Shown here piece by piece: positions 34,434 through 44,351 of a stretch of DNA of 64,000 bases (the stretch's first letter is position 1; every line of letters begins with the position of its first letter). The stretch lies in assembly GCF_000150955.2 (NCBI RefSeq), contig NC_011694.1, positions 265,814 through 329,813 on the forward strand, read 5' to 3'. The translations under genes were made by a program, and so were the position numbers. This DNA comes from Phaeodactylum tricornutum CCAP 1055/1. Its lineage: Eukaryota; Bacillariophyta; Bacillariophyceae; Surirellales; Neidiaceae. Under the pieces are notes generated by a model, which saw only the letters and a program-made list of their open reading frames with translations, was not told where the DNA came from and searched no databases.

Positions 34434-35805
34434 ATGAAGACTACCTTTTGCCTTGCCGTATGTGTGGCTTCCGCCGCTGCCTTTGTTCCGGCAACCAAGC
34501 CGTCCTTTGGGTGAGTGAGTTGTGCGGAAAGAGAGGAAATCGGAACGAGATTGGCTTTTGGGGGGTAGGATTGTGATGCCGTATTCTACCGCTAGCGAGT
34601 ACTCGTTACGTACGTGACGACGTACGTTTCGTCGTCAATAAGCTTCCTTGCTTATCATCTTTAAGGGGGTAGAGAGGACCTTCTCTTGGAGTAGTGACGA
34701 GGATTCGGGTAGGAAATAGTATCGTCGCACCGTGGTTGCTGTTGGTGACGGTGGGGACTGGACGCTTTTGGGTATCCGTAGAGCTGTCTAGCGGGCAGGC
34801 TTTTCCCTTCCTACAGTGTTGTTTCAAATCTAACCTTGTCTTTTTGTCTCCTCCAACAGAACCAAGCTTGCTGCCAAGCAGAACTTCTTGGAAGCCGAGC
34901 CGTACTTTGACCAGTCCACCGTTCCGGTTAACGTGTACAAGAACAAGGCCCCCTTCACGGGCAAGGTTGTTTCCAGCAAGCGCATCGTCGGACCCAAGGC
35001 TACCGGCGAGACTTGCCACATTATTATCGACCACAATGGAGACTTTCCCTTTTGGGAGGGTCAATCCTGGGGAGTCATTCCCCCGGGCACCCGTGAAAAG
35101 GACGGCAAGCCGCATTCGGTCCGCCTGTACTCAATCGCCTCCACCCGCTACGGAGACGACATGACCGGCAAGACGGGTTCCCTTTGCGTGCGTCGGGCGA
35201 CCTACTGGTGCCCCGACCTCAAGGCCGACGATCCGGCCAAGAAGGGAATCTGCTCCAACTTTCTGTGCGACACCAAACCCGGTGACGAAGTCAACATGAC
35301 CGGACCCGCCGGGAAAGTCATGCTTTTGCCCGAAGAAGAACCGGACACGGACTACATCATGGTAGCCACCGGTACTGGTATTGCCCCCTACCGTGGCTTC
35401 GTCCGTCGTCTTTTTACGGAAGAAACTCCAGCAGGAGAAGCTTACAAGGGCCAAGCCTGGCTCTTCCTCGGCGTCGCCAACAGCGACGCTCTTCTCTACG
35501 ACGACGAGTGGCAGACGGTCCTCAAGGAATACCCCGAAAACTTCCGCCTCGACTACGCGCTTTCCCGCGAACAGGAAAACAAAAACGGTGGCAAGATGTA
35601 CATTCAGGATAAGGTGGAGGAGTACGCCGACGAAATCTTTGCCAAGCTGGACAGTGGAGCCCACATTTACTTCTGCGGCCTCAAGGGTATGATGCCCGGA
35701 ATCCAGGACATGCTCAAGTCCGTCTGCGAAGAAAAGAAAGTCGACTACGACGAATGGCTCAAGGGACTCAAGTCCAAGAAGCAGTGGCATGTGGAAGTCT
35801 ACTAA
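34434..35805 (+). CDS. petH: ferredoxin-NADP+ reductase, plastid precursor
   Basis: Two exons, 34434-34510 and 34860-35805 (349-base intron, GTGAGT...ACAG, phase 2), giving 340 residues. The presequence [20 protein letters not shown] is a signal peptide ending in an ASAFAP-type motif. The mature enzyme starts near the exon junction. FAD-binding motif: RLYSIAST. CxRRAxYWCP region: [15 protein letters not shown]-binding: [29 protein letters not shown], and [12 protein letters not shown]. The C-terminal aromatic is the final Tyr of WHVEVY, which stacks on the flavin. The enzyme moves electrons from reduced ferredoxin to NADP+ at the end of the photosynthetic chain. No phycobilisome linker domain is present, as expected for an alga without phycobilisomes. 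Confidence 0.96.
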
Positions 35806-36293
35806 AGAGAAACAAGGCCATCTTGTCGTCCCGTACCGGGCGTCCTCGTTGGGGCGTGTGGTGCGACGCAACGACGACATGTGTGTTTTGTAGACTCCTG
35901 ACTTTTTACCTATAGGTATATACCCCACTCACCCACGCACTAGAGCTTTCTTCTAATTCAATACGAGTAATACCAAAGAGCTTACCATACTTTCTGACCC
36001 TGGGTAACTCAGGCGTCAATAAACCCTTCACACTAGTCGGAAACGTGCTCGACGGACGGGTGAACTAACCGCTCATCGGGATGGTAGCTTGTTGACAGTA
36101 TTCTACAGTCCGTCCATCTGTGCGTACCACGTCACAAAGTGGATTGGGCGCCGAAACTGGGACGACCCAAGTTCCCCGCGTCCTTTTCTTGGCGTCGCTT
36201 CCAGGATTTTCTCCCCATCATTCGAGGCAGCCAGCGTACCATTACAACAAACGCTTCCATTGCGTCCTTTCACTTACGTTGACGACGTCCATC
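35806..36293. other. intergenic, FNR to ClpP
   Basis: 3' flank of FNR and promoter of ClpP; nothing further recognised. Confidence 0.5.
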
Positions 36294-37374
36294 ATGTTGT
36301 TCCCCAAGAGCTTATCGTTATTTTTGCTTCCACTGGTAGCGAGTGCGTTCAGTCCGCTGTCTACAAGCCGAGCGCAACCGACCATTGTGCAGCAGACAAT
36401 CTCGTCCCAATGGACCATGAGTCCGGACGAACCTACACCCGAAGTGCGTTCTTGTTCTTTCCTTACGTCTCGTTTGAGATACTTTAAAGTCTTATTGGTT
36501 GAACAGTTGTAATGCGAAAGCTTCACGCAATTTTAAGCAGTCTGCAAAAAGAGCGGTTTCCTTTGCGCGCAATTATTCTCGTCTCGCACGCTCACAATTC
36601 CTCCATCTCTCCTTTTCTGTTCAGGTCGACCCTCGTCGCAAGAACCCGGACGACAAGCCTCCGGGTAATCCCGTACGCATGCCCGTGATTGATACCGATA
36701 ATGGTCAGATGGATGTCATTAGTCGGCTGCTCAAGGACCGTATCTTGCTTTTGGGACAGGGTGTGGATGACGAAGTCGCTAACGTGTTGGTGGCGCAGCT
36801 ATTGTACCTTGCCAACGAAGATCCGGAAAAGGACATTACGTTGTACATCAATAGCCCGGTACGTATCCGAGACTCCGAATCAAATAGCATTCATCCTCGG
36901 TACAGACCTTAGAACAACAAACTCACACGAATCGCTCACTATTCCTGTTTGGTGTAGGGTGGTTCCGTGAGTGCCGGCATGGCCATTTACGACACAATGC
37001 AGTACGTACCGTGCGATGTTTCGACCGTTTGTTTCGGAATGGCCGCTTCCATGGGAGCTTTTCTGCTCGGAGCCGGGGCCAAAGGTAAACGACGGGCTCT
37101 GCCCAACTCGCGCATCATGATCCATCAACCTCTCGGGGGCGCACAGGGACAGGCGGCAGATATCGAAATCCAGGCCAAGGAAATCCTGTTCATTCGGGAA
37201 GTTCTCAACACGTACATTGCCGAGTACTGTGATCAGCCCAAGGATAAGATCGAGGCCGATTGCGATCGGGATTTCTTCATGACTCCGGAAGAGGCGGTCG
37301 AGTACGGTATTATTGATGAGGTTGTCAAGACCAAGACATCCCACATTGTGAAACCGGAAATGCCCATCTTGTAG
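36294..37374 (+). CDS. clpP: ClpP protease proteolytic subunit, plastid-targeted, nuclear encoded
   Basis: Three exons: 36294-36443, 36625-36858 and 36958-37374 (introns 181 and 99 bases), giving 266 residues. The signal peptide [15 protein letters not shown] carries a perfect ASAF plastid-cleavage motif. The second splice builds [19 protein letters not shown], the ClpP handle-strand signature. The catalytic Ser is in [12 protein letters not shown], His in [10 protein letters not shown] and Asp in DCDRDFFM. The length of the mature part (about 215) is normal. With a Clp ATPase it degrades stromal proteins. In diatoms the plastid genome keeps clpC but not clpP, so a nuclear copy in this place fits; that statement is from general knowledge of diatom plastids. 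Confidence 0.94.
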
Positions 37375-37874
37375 AGCAAACCGGATGCCGGCGTCTTTAC
37401 ATTTCTATTTAGCATAGAAAGGTTGCGTGTTTGGTAGAAAGAGAGTCGCATAGTTTCTGAAATAGGTTGGGAAACATACATTAACACCGCAGGCACTATA
37501 CACAGATCTGACCGTGAGCTACGGGAAAAGTTGTCCTAATTTATTCGAAATATAAATAGTTTGATATTCTTTTGGATTTAAAAATGTCGCTGTACTTCCG
37601 GAGTTGCTTGCCGTATCTCCCGACACAATACAATTGCACGCCCGACGGAGGAAAGACTGACGTCGGTCCAACGGGAACTTGACACGTCGACATACGGGCA
37701 GACCAACCTTATAGTCTTTGGGCCGGAAGTTGAGTGCTCGCGCGGAACCAAAAAAACAGAAACGTGAGAAGATCCATCAAAACCATTCGATTGCTTGCAC
37801 CACAGAACAACAGAACACAACGAGAATATCGGAAGGAAGGGCACAATCCATTCAGCCTGATCACATAATACACC
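37375..37874. other. intergenic, ClpP to permease
   Basis: 3' flank of ClpP and promoter of the next gene; no feature seen. Confidence 0.5.
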
Positions 37875-39380
37875 ATGGGTCTCGTTCGCCATATAACGCG
37901 GTCTCGGCTCGTCATAGCGATATTTCTATCGACTGGGGTTTACACAAGTTGTGCGTTGTCGACTCGTTCCTTGTCGGTATCTTCGTCTTCGCTTCGATCG
38001 GCATCCACTCTTCAGCCTTCCTCACTACCAGTATACCCTGCCTGTAGCGTTGCTCCTCTCTACGCCAGCGTTGCATCTTCCGGAAAGGATGTTCCGCGCG
38101 AAAAAGCCGACGCCCTCACCACAAACGTCGCTTCCGTTGGCACCGGCACGGCGTCTTCGACGCAGCTCATTTTTACTCTCGTCAAGGCTATTGTAGGAGC
38201 AGGTGTGTTGACCCTACCCGCCGGTATCGCTTCATTTGGCAACGCCCCGTCGGCGGCCATTCCCGCACTGGGTCTGATCACTGTCATCGGCATTCTCAGT
38301 GGCTACGGCTTTGCCCTCATTGGACGAGTCTGCCACTTGACGGGGACGAGCTCGTATCGCGAGGCCTGGAAGGCCAGCGTCGGAGAACCTTCATCTTGGA
38401 TCCCGGCTTGGTCCGTCACGCTCAAAACAATCTTTGCCGTTCTGGCCTACAGTATGATACTGGGAGAAACCTTTCAGAGCTTGTTCCTCACGGCAGGGTT
38501 GGCCTGGAGCAAGACGGCCGTTCTCACCACTATTACCAGCGTCGTCCTGCTACCACTGTGTTTGCTCAAAAACTTGTCCAGTCTCGCGCCATTTTCTCTA
38601 CTGGGTAGTTTGGGAATGTTATACACGGCAGTTGCCATGGGGATTCGGTATTTTGGTAAAGCATACGTCGGGTCCGGAAAGTTCGCGCAGGACTTGCCCT
38701 TCAACTTACAACCGGCCTTTGGAACGATTGGTGCGTCCGGTGTCTTTAATACGCAAACCAGTATTCTCGTCGGCATGCTAAGTACTGCCTACATGGCGCA
38801 TTTCAATGCACCCCGAATATATGCCGAACTCGAAAACAACACGGTTCCCCGGTATCTCAAAGTCGTCGCCAGCTCGTTCGCCATTTCCATTGGTCTTTTT
38901 GCCACGATGGCGAGCTTGGGATTCCTGACCTTTGGGGCGCACTCCTCGGGCTTAATTTTGAACAACTACAGTGTCCGCGATACACTCATGGGCATCAGTC
39001 GCTTGGCCGTGGCCTTGAGCATTGTTTTTTCGTACCCTCTCGCGTTTGTCGGTGCTCGAGACGGCGTGCTTGACTTACTGCAGGTTCAAAATCGCACCCC
39101 AACCGTATTGAATGGTTTGACTGTGGGACTCTTAGCTGCCGTGACAGCGGCAGCCTTGTCAATTCCCGACGTTTCCTTCGTTCTAGCCTTTGCCGGCAGT
39201 ACATTGGGGAACGCTTTAATTTATATTTTCCCCGCACTCATGTGGCGGGGAGCTGTTCGGAAGCAGCCCAATTCTACCACGGGGCAACGACGAGAAGTTA
39301 AGCTTGCCATGATGTCGGCCTTTGCGGGATTGGGTATGGGCATTATGGGAGCTACCAAGGCCGTGCAGTCCATCTTGTAA
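37875..39380 (+). CDS. aromatic amino-acid permease-like transporter, paralog A
   Basis: An intronless gene of 501 residues. About 95 residues of presequence (hydrophobic start VIAIFLSTGVYTSCALS, then Ser-rich) precede eleven or so membrane helices. The first is LVKAIVGAGVLTLPAGIASF, the G-(A/V)-GVL-LP signature of the AAAP/tryptophan-permease superfamily. Further motifs shared with its paralog are GYGFALIGRVCHLTGTSSYR, SSWIPAWSVTLKT, LSTAYMAHFNAPR, GFLTFGAHSSGLILNNY and DVSFVLAFAGSTLGNALIY. It should carry amino acids, probably with H+ or Na+. The presequence suggests routing through the secretory pathway, possibly to the plastid, but lacks a Phe at the cleavage point. It is convergent with paralog B. 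Confidence 0.8.
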   Translation: MGLVRHITRSRLVIAIFLSTGVYTSCALSTRSLSVSSSSLRSASTLQPSSLPVYPACSVAPLYASVASSGKDVPREKADALTTNVASVGTGTASSTQLIFTLVKAIVGAGVLTLPAGIASFGNAPSAAIPALGLITVIGILSGYGFALIGRVCHLTGTSSYREAWKASVGEPSSWIPAWSVTLKTIFAVLAYSMILGETFQSLFLTAGLAWSKTAVLTTITSVVLLPLCLLKNLSSLAPFSLLGSLGMLYTAVAMGIRYFGKAYVGSGKFAQDLPFNLQPAFGTIGASGVFNTQTSILVGMLSTAYMAHFNAPRIYAELENNTVPRYLKVVASSFAISIGLFATMASLGFLTFGAHSSGLILNNYSVRDTLMGISRLAVALSIVFSYPLAFVGARDGVLDLLQVQNRTPTVLNGLTVGLLAAVTAAALSIPDVSFVLAFAGSTLGNALIYIFPALMWRGAVRKQPNSTTGQRREVKLAMMSAFAGLGMGIMGATKAVQSIL

Positions 39381-39719
39381 GGCGGATGTACGTCCGAGGA
39401 AGGTCGGTCGACAATTCTCATGTTGGGGACGTTGCCCCGACGCATTTAGATTTGATTGGTCCTGTAAATGTTAACTGTTGATAATGCGCTTACTGTTAAC
39501 GCGATACTTATTATACCCACGCGTTGAGCTTACCAGCTGTATCCAGCGCGCTAGAATGTAGCAATAGTGGCTGGAATGTACAAACAATCGATCGGATGAT
39601 AGTAGTAGGGTTACCGTATCAATCCGTGTTGAAGGCTAGCCGCTCTATACCTAACAATTTCTTCGTTGCTCAAGAGTGCGTTTCCGTGCTTCCATCGTCG
39701 TCCGCCTATTTGCTTCGGC
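39381..39719. other. convergent spacer between permease paralogs
   Basis: Short AT-rich spacer between tail-to-tail paralogs; nothing seen. Confidence 0.5.
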
Positions 39720-41410
39720 TTACAATTTATCCAAGGCCAACTTGGCTCCGACAGCTCCCATGACGAGTCCCAGGACAGCCGAAAGGGACGAAATCGTGAC
39801 ACCCAGTCGTTCTTTCCGCCCCTGTTTATCGACGACGGCCTTGTACATGATGGCGGGATAGACGTAGGTGAGTAAGTTGCCGAGTGTGGCGCCACCAAAG
39901 GCCAGAACAAAGCTCACGTCCCTGAGCGCGGCCGCGAGCGTGGTCAGGACGGCTAGTAGGAGGATGGTGGTAAAATTGAGCAAACTGTTCTTGCGCGATT
40001 CGGACGAGACGTTGAGTAAATCGAGAACGCCGTCGCGGCATCCCTGAAAGGCGAGAGGATAGGAAAAGACGAGCGAGACGGCCACGGCCACACGGCTCAT
40101 GCTCATCCAGGAATCCTTGGAAGCGTAATTGTTCAAGACGAGACCCGACGCGTTGGCACCAAAGGTGAGGAAACCAATCGCCGTGATGAAACCCATGAGG
40201 AGAATAGATATCCCGAAGGAAGTCCCAACGACGCGATGGTAGCGGGGCAATGTATTGTTCTGGAGCTCGAGATAGAACTTGGGAGCGTTAAAGTGGGCCA
40301 TGTAAGCCGTACTCAGCATGCAGACCAGAATGAGAGAGGACGGACTCGCGACCGACTCCCATCCCGCGTTCCCGAACTTGGGACGCAACGCCGCAGCGAC
40401 ACTTTCGACCAAAACGCCAGTTCCGCCCGTTGAGTAGGAGCCGTCGAGGTAGCGCACCGTCATGGCGAAGGCCGTGTAGGCCATACCCATGACGCCTAGG
40501 AGAGAAAACGGAGCCAACGAGGCCAGATTCTTCATCCAACAGAGCGGCAAGAGAATGATAGCCGTGACGGCGAGCAGCACTTGTGTGCGTTGATCGGCCG
40601 ACTGGCCCAACAGCGACGAGAAGGTATCGGCCAGGACCATGGAGAAGGCGAGACAGGCTAAAAAAGTCTTGAGGGTGGTACTCCAGGCGGGAATCCAGGA
40701 GGTACCCTCCCCAACGGACCGGCTCCAAGCGTCGCGGTAGGAAGTAGCTCCCGTGTAGGCACCTGCTCGTACGGGCAAGAAAAAGTGAGTGTCGGTAGAG
40801 TATGGGAACATCACGAGGGCGAACTGGGGAGTAAGCAACAAATCCGTCCACCAAACCAACAACCATGCCGCATCGGTATTTACAGTTAGTCGTCTCTTCC
40901 TCTTCCACTGCAATTACCGTTCCCTATTTACTTACAGACTCTCCCAATAATGGCAAAGCCGTACCCACTGAGGACTCCAATGATCGCAATGAGAGCCAGA
41001 GCCGGCACGAGTGCCGACGGGGCGTCCCCAAAGGCGGCAATACCCGCCGGCAGGGACAACACTCCGACTCCGACAATGGCCTTGACGAGATTGAAGATTT
41101 CCGACGCGACGGTGGCGGTGCCACTGCCGACCGCTACGACGGGTGCATTGCCCCCGTGCACTTTGCGCGGGGACTTGGGAAGAGTCTTGGTTGGAGCCTT
41201 GGCTTTGGCTCCACCACGCAGCGTGACGATGGGATGGGCGACGTCGGGGGATCCAGTGTCGGTGTGGGACGAAGTAACGCTGTGCCGGGGAGATCGCGGA
41301 GTACAAGTCCCAGTCAATGGCAACGGCAATTGTAGGGAAGAGCGCGACTGCACCAGTACGAGACTGGACGCCACAGCCGTCAAGCTCGTCCAGAGACTTT
41401 CTACCTTCAT
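39720..41410 (-). CDS. aromatic amino-acid permease-like transporter, paralog B
   Basis: Two exons (41410-40936 and 40762-39720), intron 173 bases (GTAAGT...GCAG), giving 505 residues. The splice restores GRVCAYTGATSYRDAW, matching GRVCHLTGTSSYREAW of paralog A, which has no intron there. The presequence starts MKVESLWTSLTAVASSLVLV and continues for about 95 residues rich in Pro, Thr and Lys before helix 1 (LVKAIVGVGVLSLPAGIAAF). Helices and conserved strings (LSTAYMAHFNAPK, GFLTFGANASGLVLNNY, DVSFVLAFGGATLGN) match the paralog along the whole length. The pair looks like an inverted tandem duplication followed by divergence and intron loss or gain. The substrate is inferred only from the family. 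Confidence 0.82.
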
Positions 41411-42135
41411 TTGACAAATTGGGTGGACTGTCCTATAACCGGTGTTGCTATTGCTGCTACTGCTGCTGCTAAGTGAGTACGCTGTAGTAGAGAAGGATGC
41501 TCCCAAACACCCACTACAGTCGGACGACAGAACGAGAGAAGTTTCGAAGTGTACGTGGGAGACTAAAGTGGTGTTCGTACAAAGAGAGAGTGCTTGGTGC
41601 CTTGCCTTATACGAAGATATTCTGAGACTTGTCCTCACTGACTGTCGTCCGATGGATCTAAATGCCGTCGTTCGGGAACCTCCGATGTGTCGTCGTACGA
41701 GGTTTTCCCTGCCCGTTTACGGCACAGCTGACTGTGATATGCATGCATAGGTGTTGTTACCGTTGGCATTCTTGTCGTTGCGCTGCGTATCTTTAGAAAC
41801 CCGGATATTGAACAGAAAAAGTTACGATTCGAAACGTGACCCAGCGCCAATGCCGACTCCCATAGATACACCGAAAACGTTCAAATGTCGTACTGTGACA
41901 AATATTTGAATGTCAAGATAAGTCCCAGATATAGTCGATAATTAAATTTATATAGGATATGTTCAGTCTTCGGACAGATTGCCCATTCAAACTCGGACCT
42001 TGGATCTGACCATGGTGTTTCTTGTTCTGTTCCAACCAACACTCCCCACAACTTCGCTGCCGTACAAAAGCTGTTCTGTTCGGTACCGTGTCGACTGCAC
42101 CTTTCCCTTTACTCCACCACCGGTCCTTTCCTTTG
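41411..42135. other. divergent promoter region, permease B / carrier
   Basis: A 725-base region between divergent starts, with a (CTG)n-like run just upstream of permease B (about 41444-41470) and one TGACTGTGA at 41729-41737. Confidence 0.5.
41729..41737 (+). promoter_or_regulatory. TGACTGTGA motif copy
   Basis: Exact 9-mer in the divergent promoter region, about 400 bases before the carrier ATG and 320 before that of permease B. Confidence 0.35.
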
Positions 42136-43128
42136 ATGAGTCCATCAAGCAGAAACGGCCGTAGTCGGGAAAGTCCCGTCACGGCGGTCTCCAACCGCAC
42201 GACCCTGGCGTCCGAAGTCATCGCTGCTTCTGTCGGCGGTGCCATTTCCGCAGGCGTCCTGTATCCGCTCGAAGTCCTCAAGACGAAAATGCAAGCCCAA
42301 CACGACGACCGTGACATGGATGAGCAGGCCACTACTATGTGGAGGTACGCCGCCCGTCTCTACCGTCAACAAGGTTGGCAAATCTTTGTTCGCGGTCTGG
42401 AAACCTCCGCTCTACAGTCCGCTACGGAAAAGGCCCTCTACTTCTTTGCTTACACAATTTTAAAGAACGCCCACCAATCTGTGACGCACGGGAAAGCACT
42501 CGGGACGGCCACCAATTTGGTGTTGGGCTGTGCAGCGGAATGGGTACATTTGCCCGTTTCGCTCCCCATTGACGTGTGGACGACCAAAATTCAAACCAGC
42601 AGCAGTGCCGACCAAACCCCGCTGAAAATCCTACTCACCATGCTCGCCGAGCCCAACAAAGCGCAGTGGTACCAGGGTTGGTCGGCCTACACGCTACTCT
42701 GTTTGAAACCGGCCCTGCAGTATACCGTCTACGAGCAAGTCAAAGCGGCAGTCGTTCAGACGCGACAAAATAAGACCCTTACGGCCGTGGAAGCCTTTCT
42801 GCTCGGTATGGTGGCGCGGACCGTAGCCACCGTTGTTGTCTTTCCCTTTCTACGAGCCAAGGTCCTTCTGCAGACCGCCAAAGAACCCGACACTGCCAGT
42901 GCATCCCTATCCACCACGACATCCAAACCCAGCGTGATTACCCTGCTGACCAAAGTGTACGAACGGGACGGTCTCGCTGGACTCTTTCAGGGGCTGGGAC
43001 CGGAATTGACGCGCGGAATATTCTCGGCCGCACTTATGCTCATGATGAAGGAAAAGTTGGCGAGCCGGGTTCAACGAGCACTGGATGCAAAGTCTAACAA
43101 CGTGGAAATTCGCTCCGCTATTCGATAG
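42136..43128 (+). CDS. mitochondrial carrier family protein, possibly peroxisomal type
   Basis: An intronless gene of 331 residues with three repeats. Signatures are YPLEVLKTKMQ (intact), LPIDVWTTKIQ (drifted) and FPFLRAKVLLQ (no acidic residue). Odd-numbered helices contain the usual Gly-rich faces (SVGGAISAGVLYPLE, LLGMVARTVATVVVFPF). Uneven signatures and the RGLETSALQSATEKALYFFAY segment resemble peroxisomal nucleotide/CoA/NAD carriers (PMP34, PXN, ANT1) more than inner-membrane metabolite carriers. The substrate remains open. The ATG at 42136 (MSPSSRNGRS) is preferred; an earlier in-frame start at 42022 is possible. Confidence 0.75.
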   Translation: MSPSSRNGRSRESPVTAVSNRTTLASEVIAASVGGAISAGVLYPLEVLKTKMQAQHDDRDMDEQATTMWRYAARLYRQQGWQIFVRGLETSALQSATEKALYFFAYTILKNAHQSVTHGKALGTATNLVLGCAAEWVHLPVSLPIDVWTTKIQTSSSADQTPLKILLTMLAEPNKAQWYQGWSAYTLLCLKPALQYTVYEQVKAAVVQTRQNKTLTAVEAFLLGMVARTVATVVVFPFLRAKVLLQTAKEPDTASASLSTTTSKPSVITLLTKVYERDGLAGLFQGLGPELTRGIFSAALMLMMKEKLASRVQRALDAKSNNVEIRSAIR

Positions 43129-43316
43129 TACCGGAACGATTGGGTAAAGTGTTGGACTCGGTGGGAACAGCCGAGATAGGACAACGTTTGTTTCTCATTG
43201 TGTATTTAACCAAATTACTTACTGTTAATAGTCGCGGTTGATGGCTCTTGCTTTTGGTCAGCCCATGGAAATGAGGCAGCGATTTGCGAACTGTATCACA
43301 TTGCGGAAATCCCGGC
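43129..43316. other. short convergent spacer
   Basis: 3' flanks of the carrier and the SDR; nothing seen. Confidence 0.5.
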
Positions 43317-44351
43317 TTACTTTGCTTCTGGTTGACTGCCGCTGGGTGTTGCGGTGGTGTAGTCAAGTAACATGTCGCGTAACGCGTCGTCCATTGCTGT
43401 CGGTTCCAAGCCAAACGCTTTCCGCATTCCGGTATCGTCTACACTGTAATCGTTCTTCCAAAAGGGCATCATTTCAATGATCTCCCACAAGAACGGAATG
43501 AACAATCCCAAAAGGTAACACGAGAGAACACCTAAAACGGAAACGGAATGTTTGTCAGTGGATGACGATGGATCGTGGAGTGTAGCGATGCGATTCGCCA
43601 AATCCTGCATGCTTTGATTCTGTATGCTATTAGGAACAACCCAGAACGAATCGTACAACGCATTTTCGTGGTCAGGGTCGACAGCTAAGGCCAAGGCCCG
43701 GGCGACGTCGGGAACAAAACAAAAGTCGTGCTTAGCGTCCTTGGACCCAAAGCAAAGCGGAGTGGAACCCTGAACAATTTTTCCCATGAAGGTGTCACCC
43801 AACATAGACTTTTCTCCCACATGTTGGCCCACAAAGTCACTGGCGCCTACTACGGCGAGCGTTCCCGGAAATTTGGTCATATGCTCTTGAAAGCGTTCGT
43901 GCAAGAGCGCCCGCACCGCGGGTTTGCTATGGGTTCCGGCTGGAACACGACCGTCCTGGGGACCGCGCTGCGTACCAGGTCCGTACGCGTACAAATTGTC
44001 TTGAAAGACAAGCTTCGTTTTGGTGGATTCGCTGTGGGTGATGGTGGCCAAGAGATTTTCGGTCACCAGGGGCCATCGCTGAGCCCAGTATTTGCGCTTG
44101 TACTCGGTAAAGCCCACGCAGCAAAAAATCACATCGGAGGACTCCGTTATTGATTTGACACTCGCAGCGTCAAAGATGTCCCCTTGTACGATCTTGACGT
44201 TTGGGAGTTTCTCCAAACCCAGGCGACCACCATCGGTGGATCGAGAAACGGCCTGAATCTTACAGTTCGGATACTCACGAGAGAGGATCTCACAAAGAGC
44301 GGTTCCTACTCCCCCCGTGGCTCCAAAAATCACAATGTGCTGAGAAATCAT
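43317..44351 (-). CDS. atypical short-chain dehydrogenase / NAD(P)-binding epimerase-like
   Basis: An intronless gene of 344 residues. The N-terminal Rossmann motif is IVIFGATGGVGTALCEIL (GxxGxxG), followed by an acidic turn with NVKIVQGDIFD, where the Asp-Ile/Val pair contacts adenine. Then come FCCVGFTEY and FQDNLYAYGPG. The latter places a Tyr as in extended/atypical SDRs, but no clear Lys four residues on. ARAL and HDFCFVPDVARALALAV mark the epimerase-type C-terminal substrate domain. A hydrophobic stretch near residue 275-295 (VLGVLSCYLLGLFIPFLW) may anchor it to a membrane. It may be a reductase, an epimerase or a non-catalytic NAD(P) sensor of the NmrA kind; the sequence does not decide. 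Confidence 0.75.
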   Translation of the reverse strand: MISQHIVIFGATGGVGTALCEILSREYPNCKIQAVSRSTDGGRLGLEKLPNVKIVQGDIFDAASVKSITESSDVIFCCVGFTEYKRKYWAQRWPLVTENLLATITHSESTKTKLVFQDNLYAYGPGTQRGPQDGRVPAGTHSKPAVRALLHERFQEHMTKFPGTLAVVGASDFVGQHVGEKSMLGDTFMGKIVQGSTPLCFGSKDAKHDFCFVPDVARALALAVDPDHENALYDSFWVVPNSIQNQSMQDLANRIATLHDPSSSTDKHSVSVLGVLSCYLLGLFIPFLWEIIEMMPFWKNDYSVDDTGMRKAFGLEPTAMDDALRDMLLDYTTATPSGSQPEAK

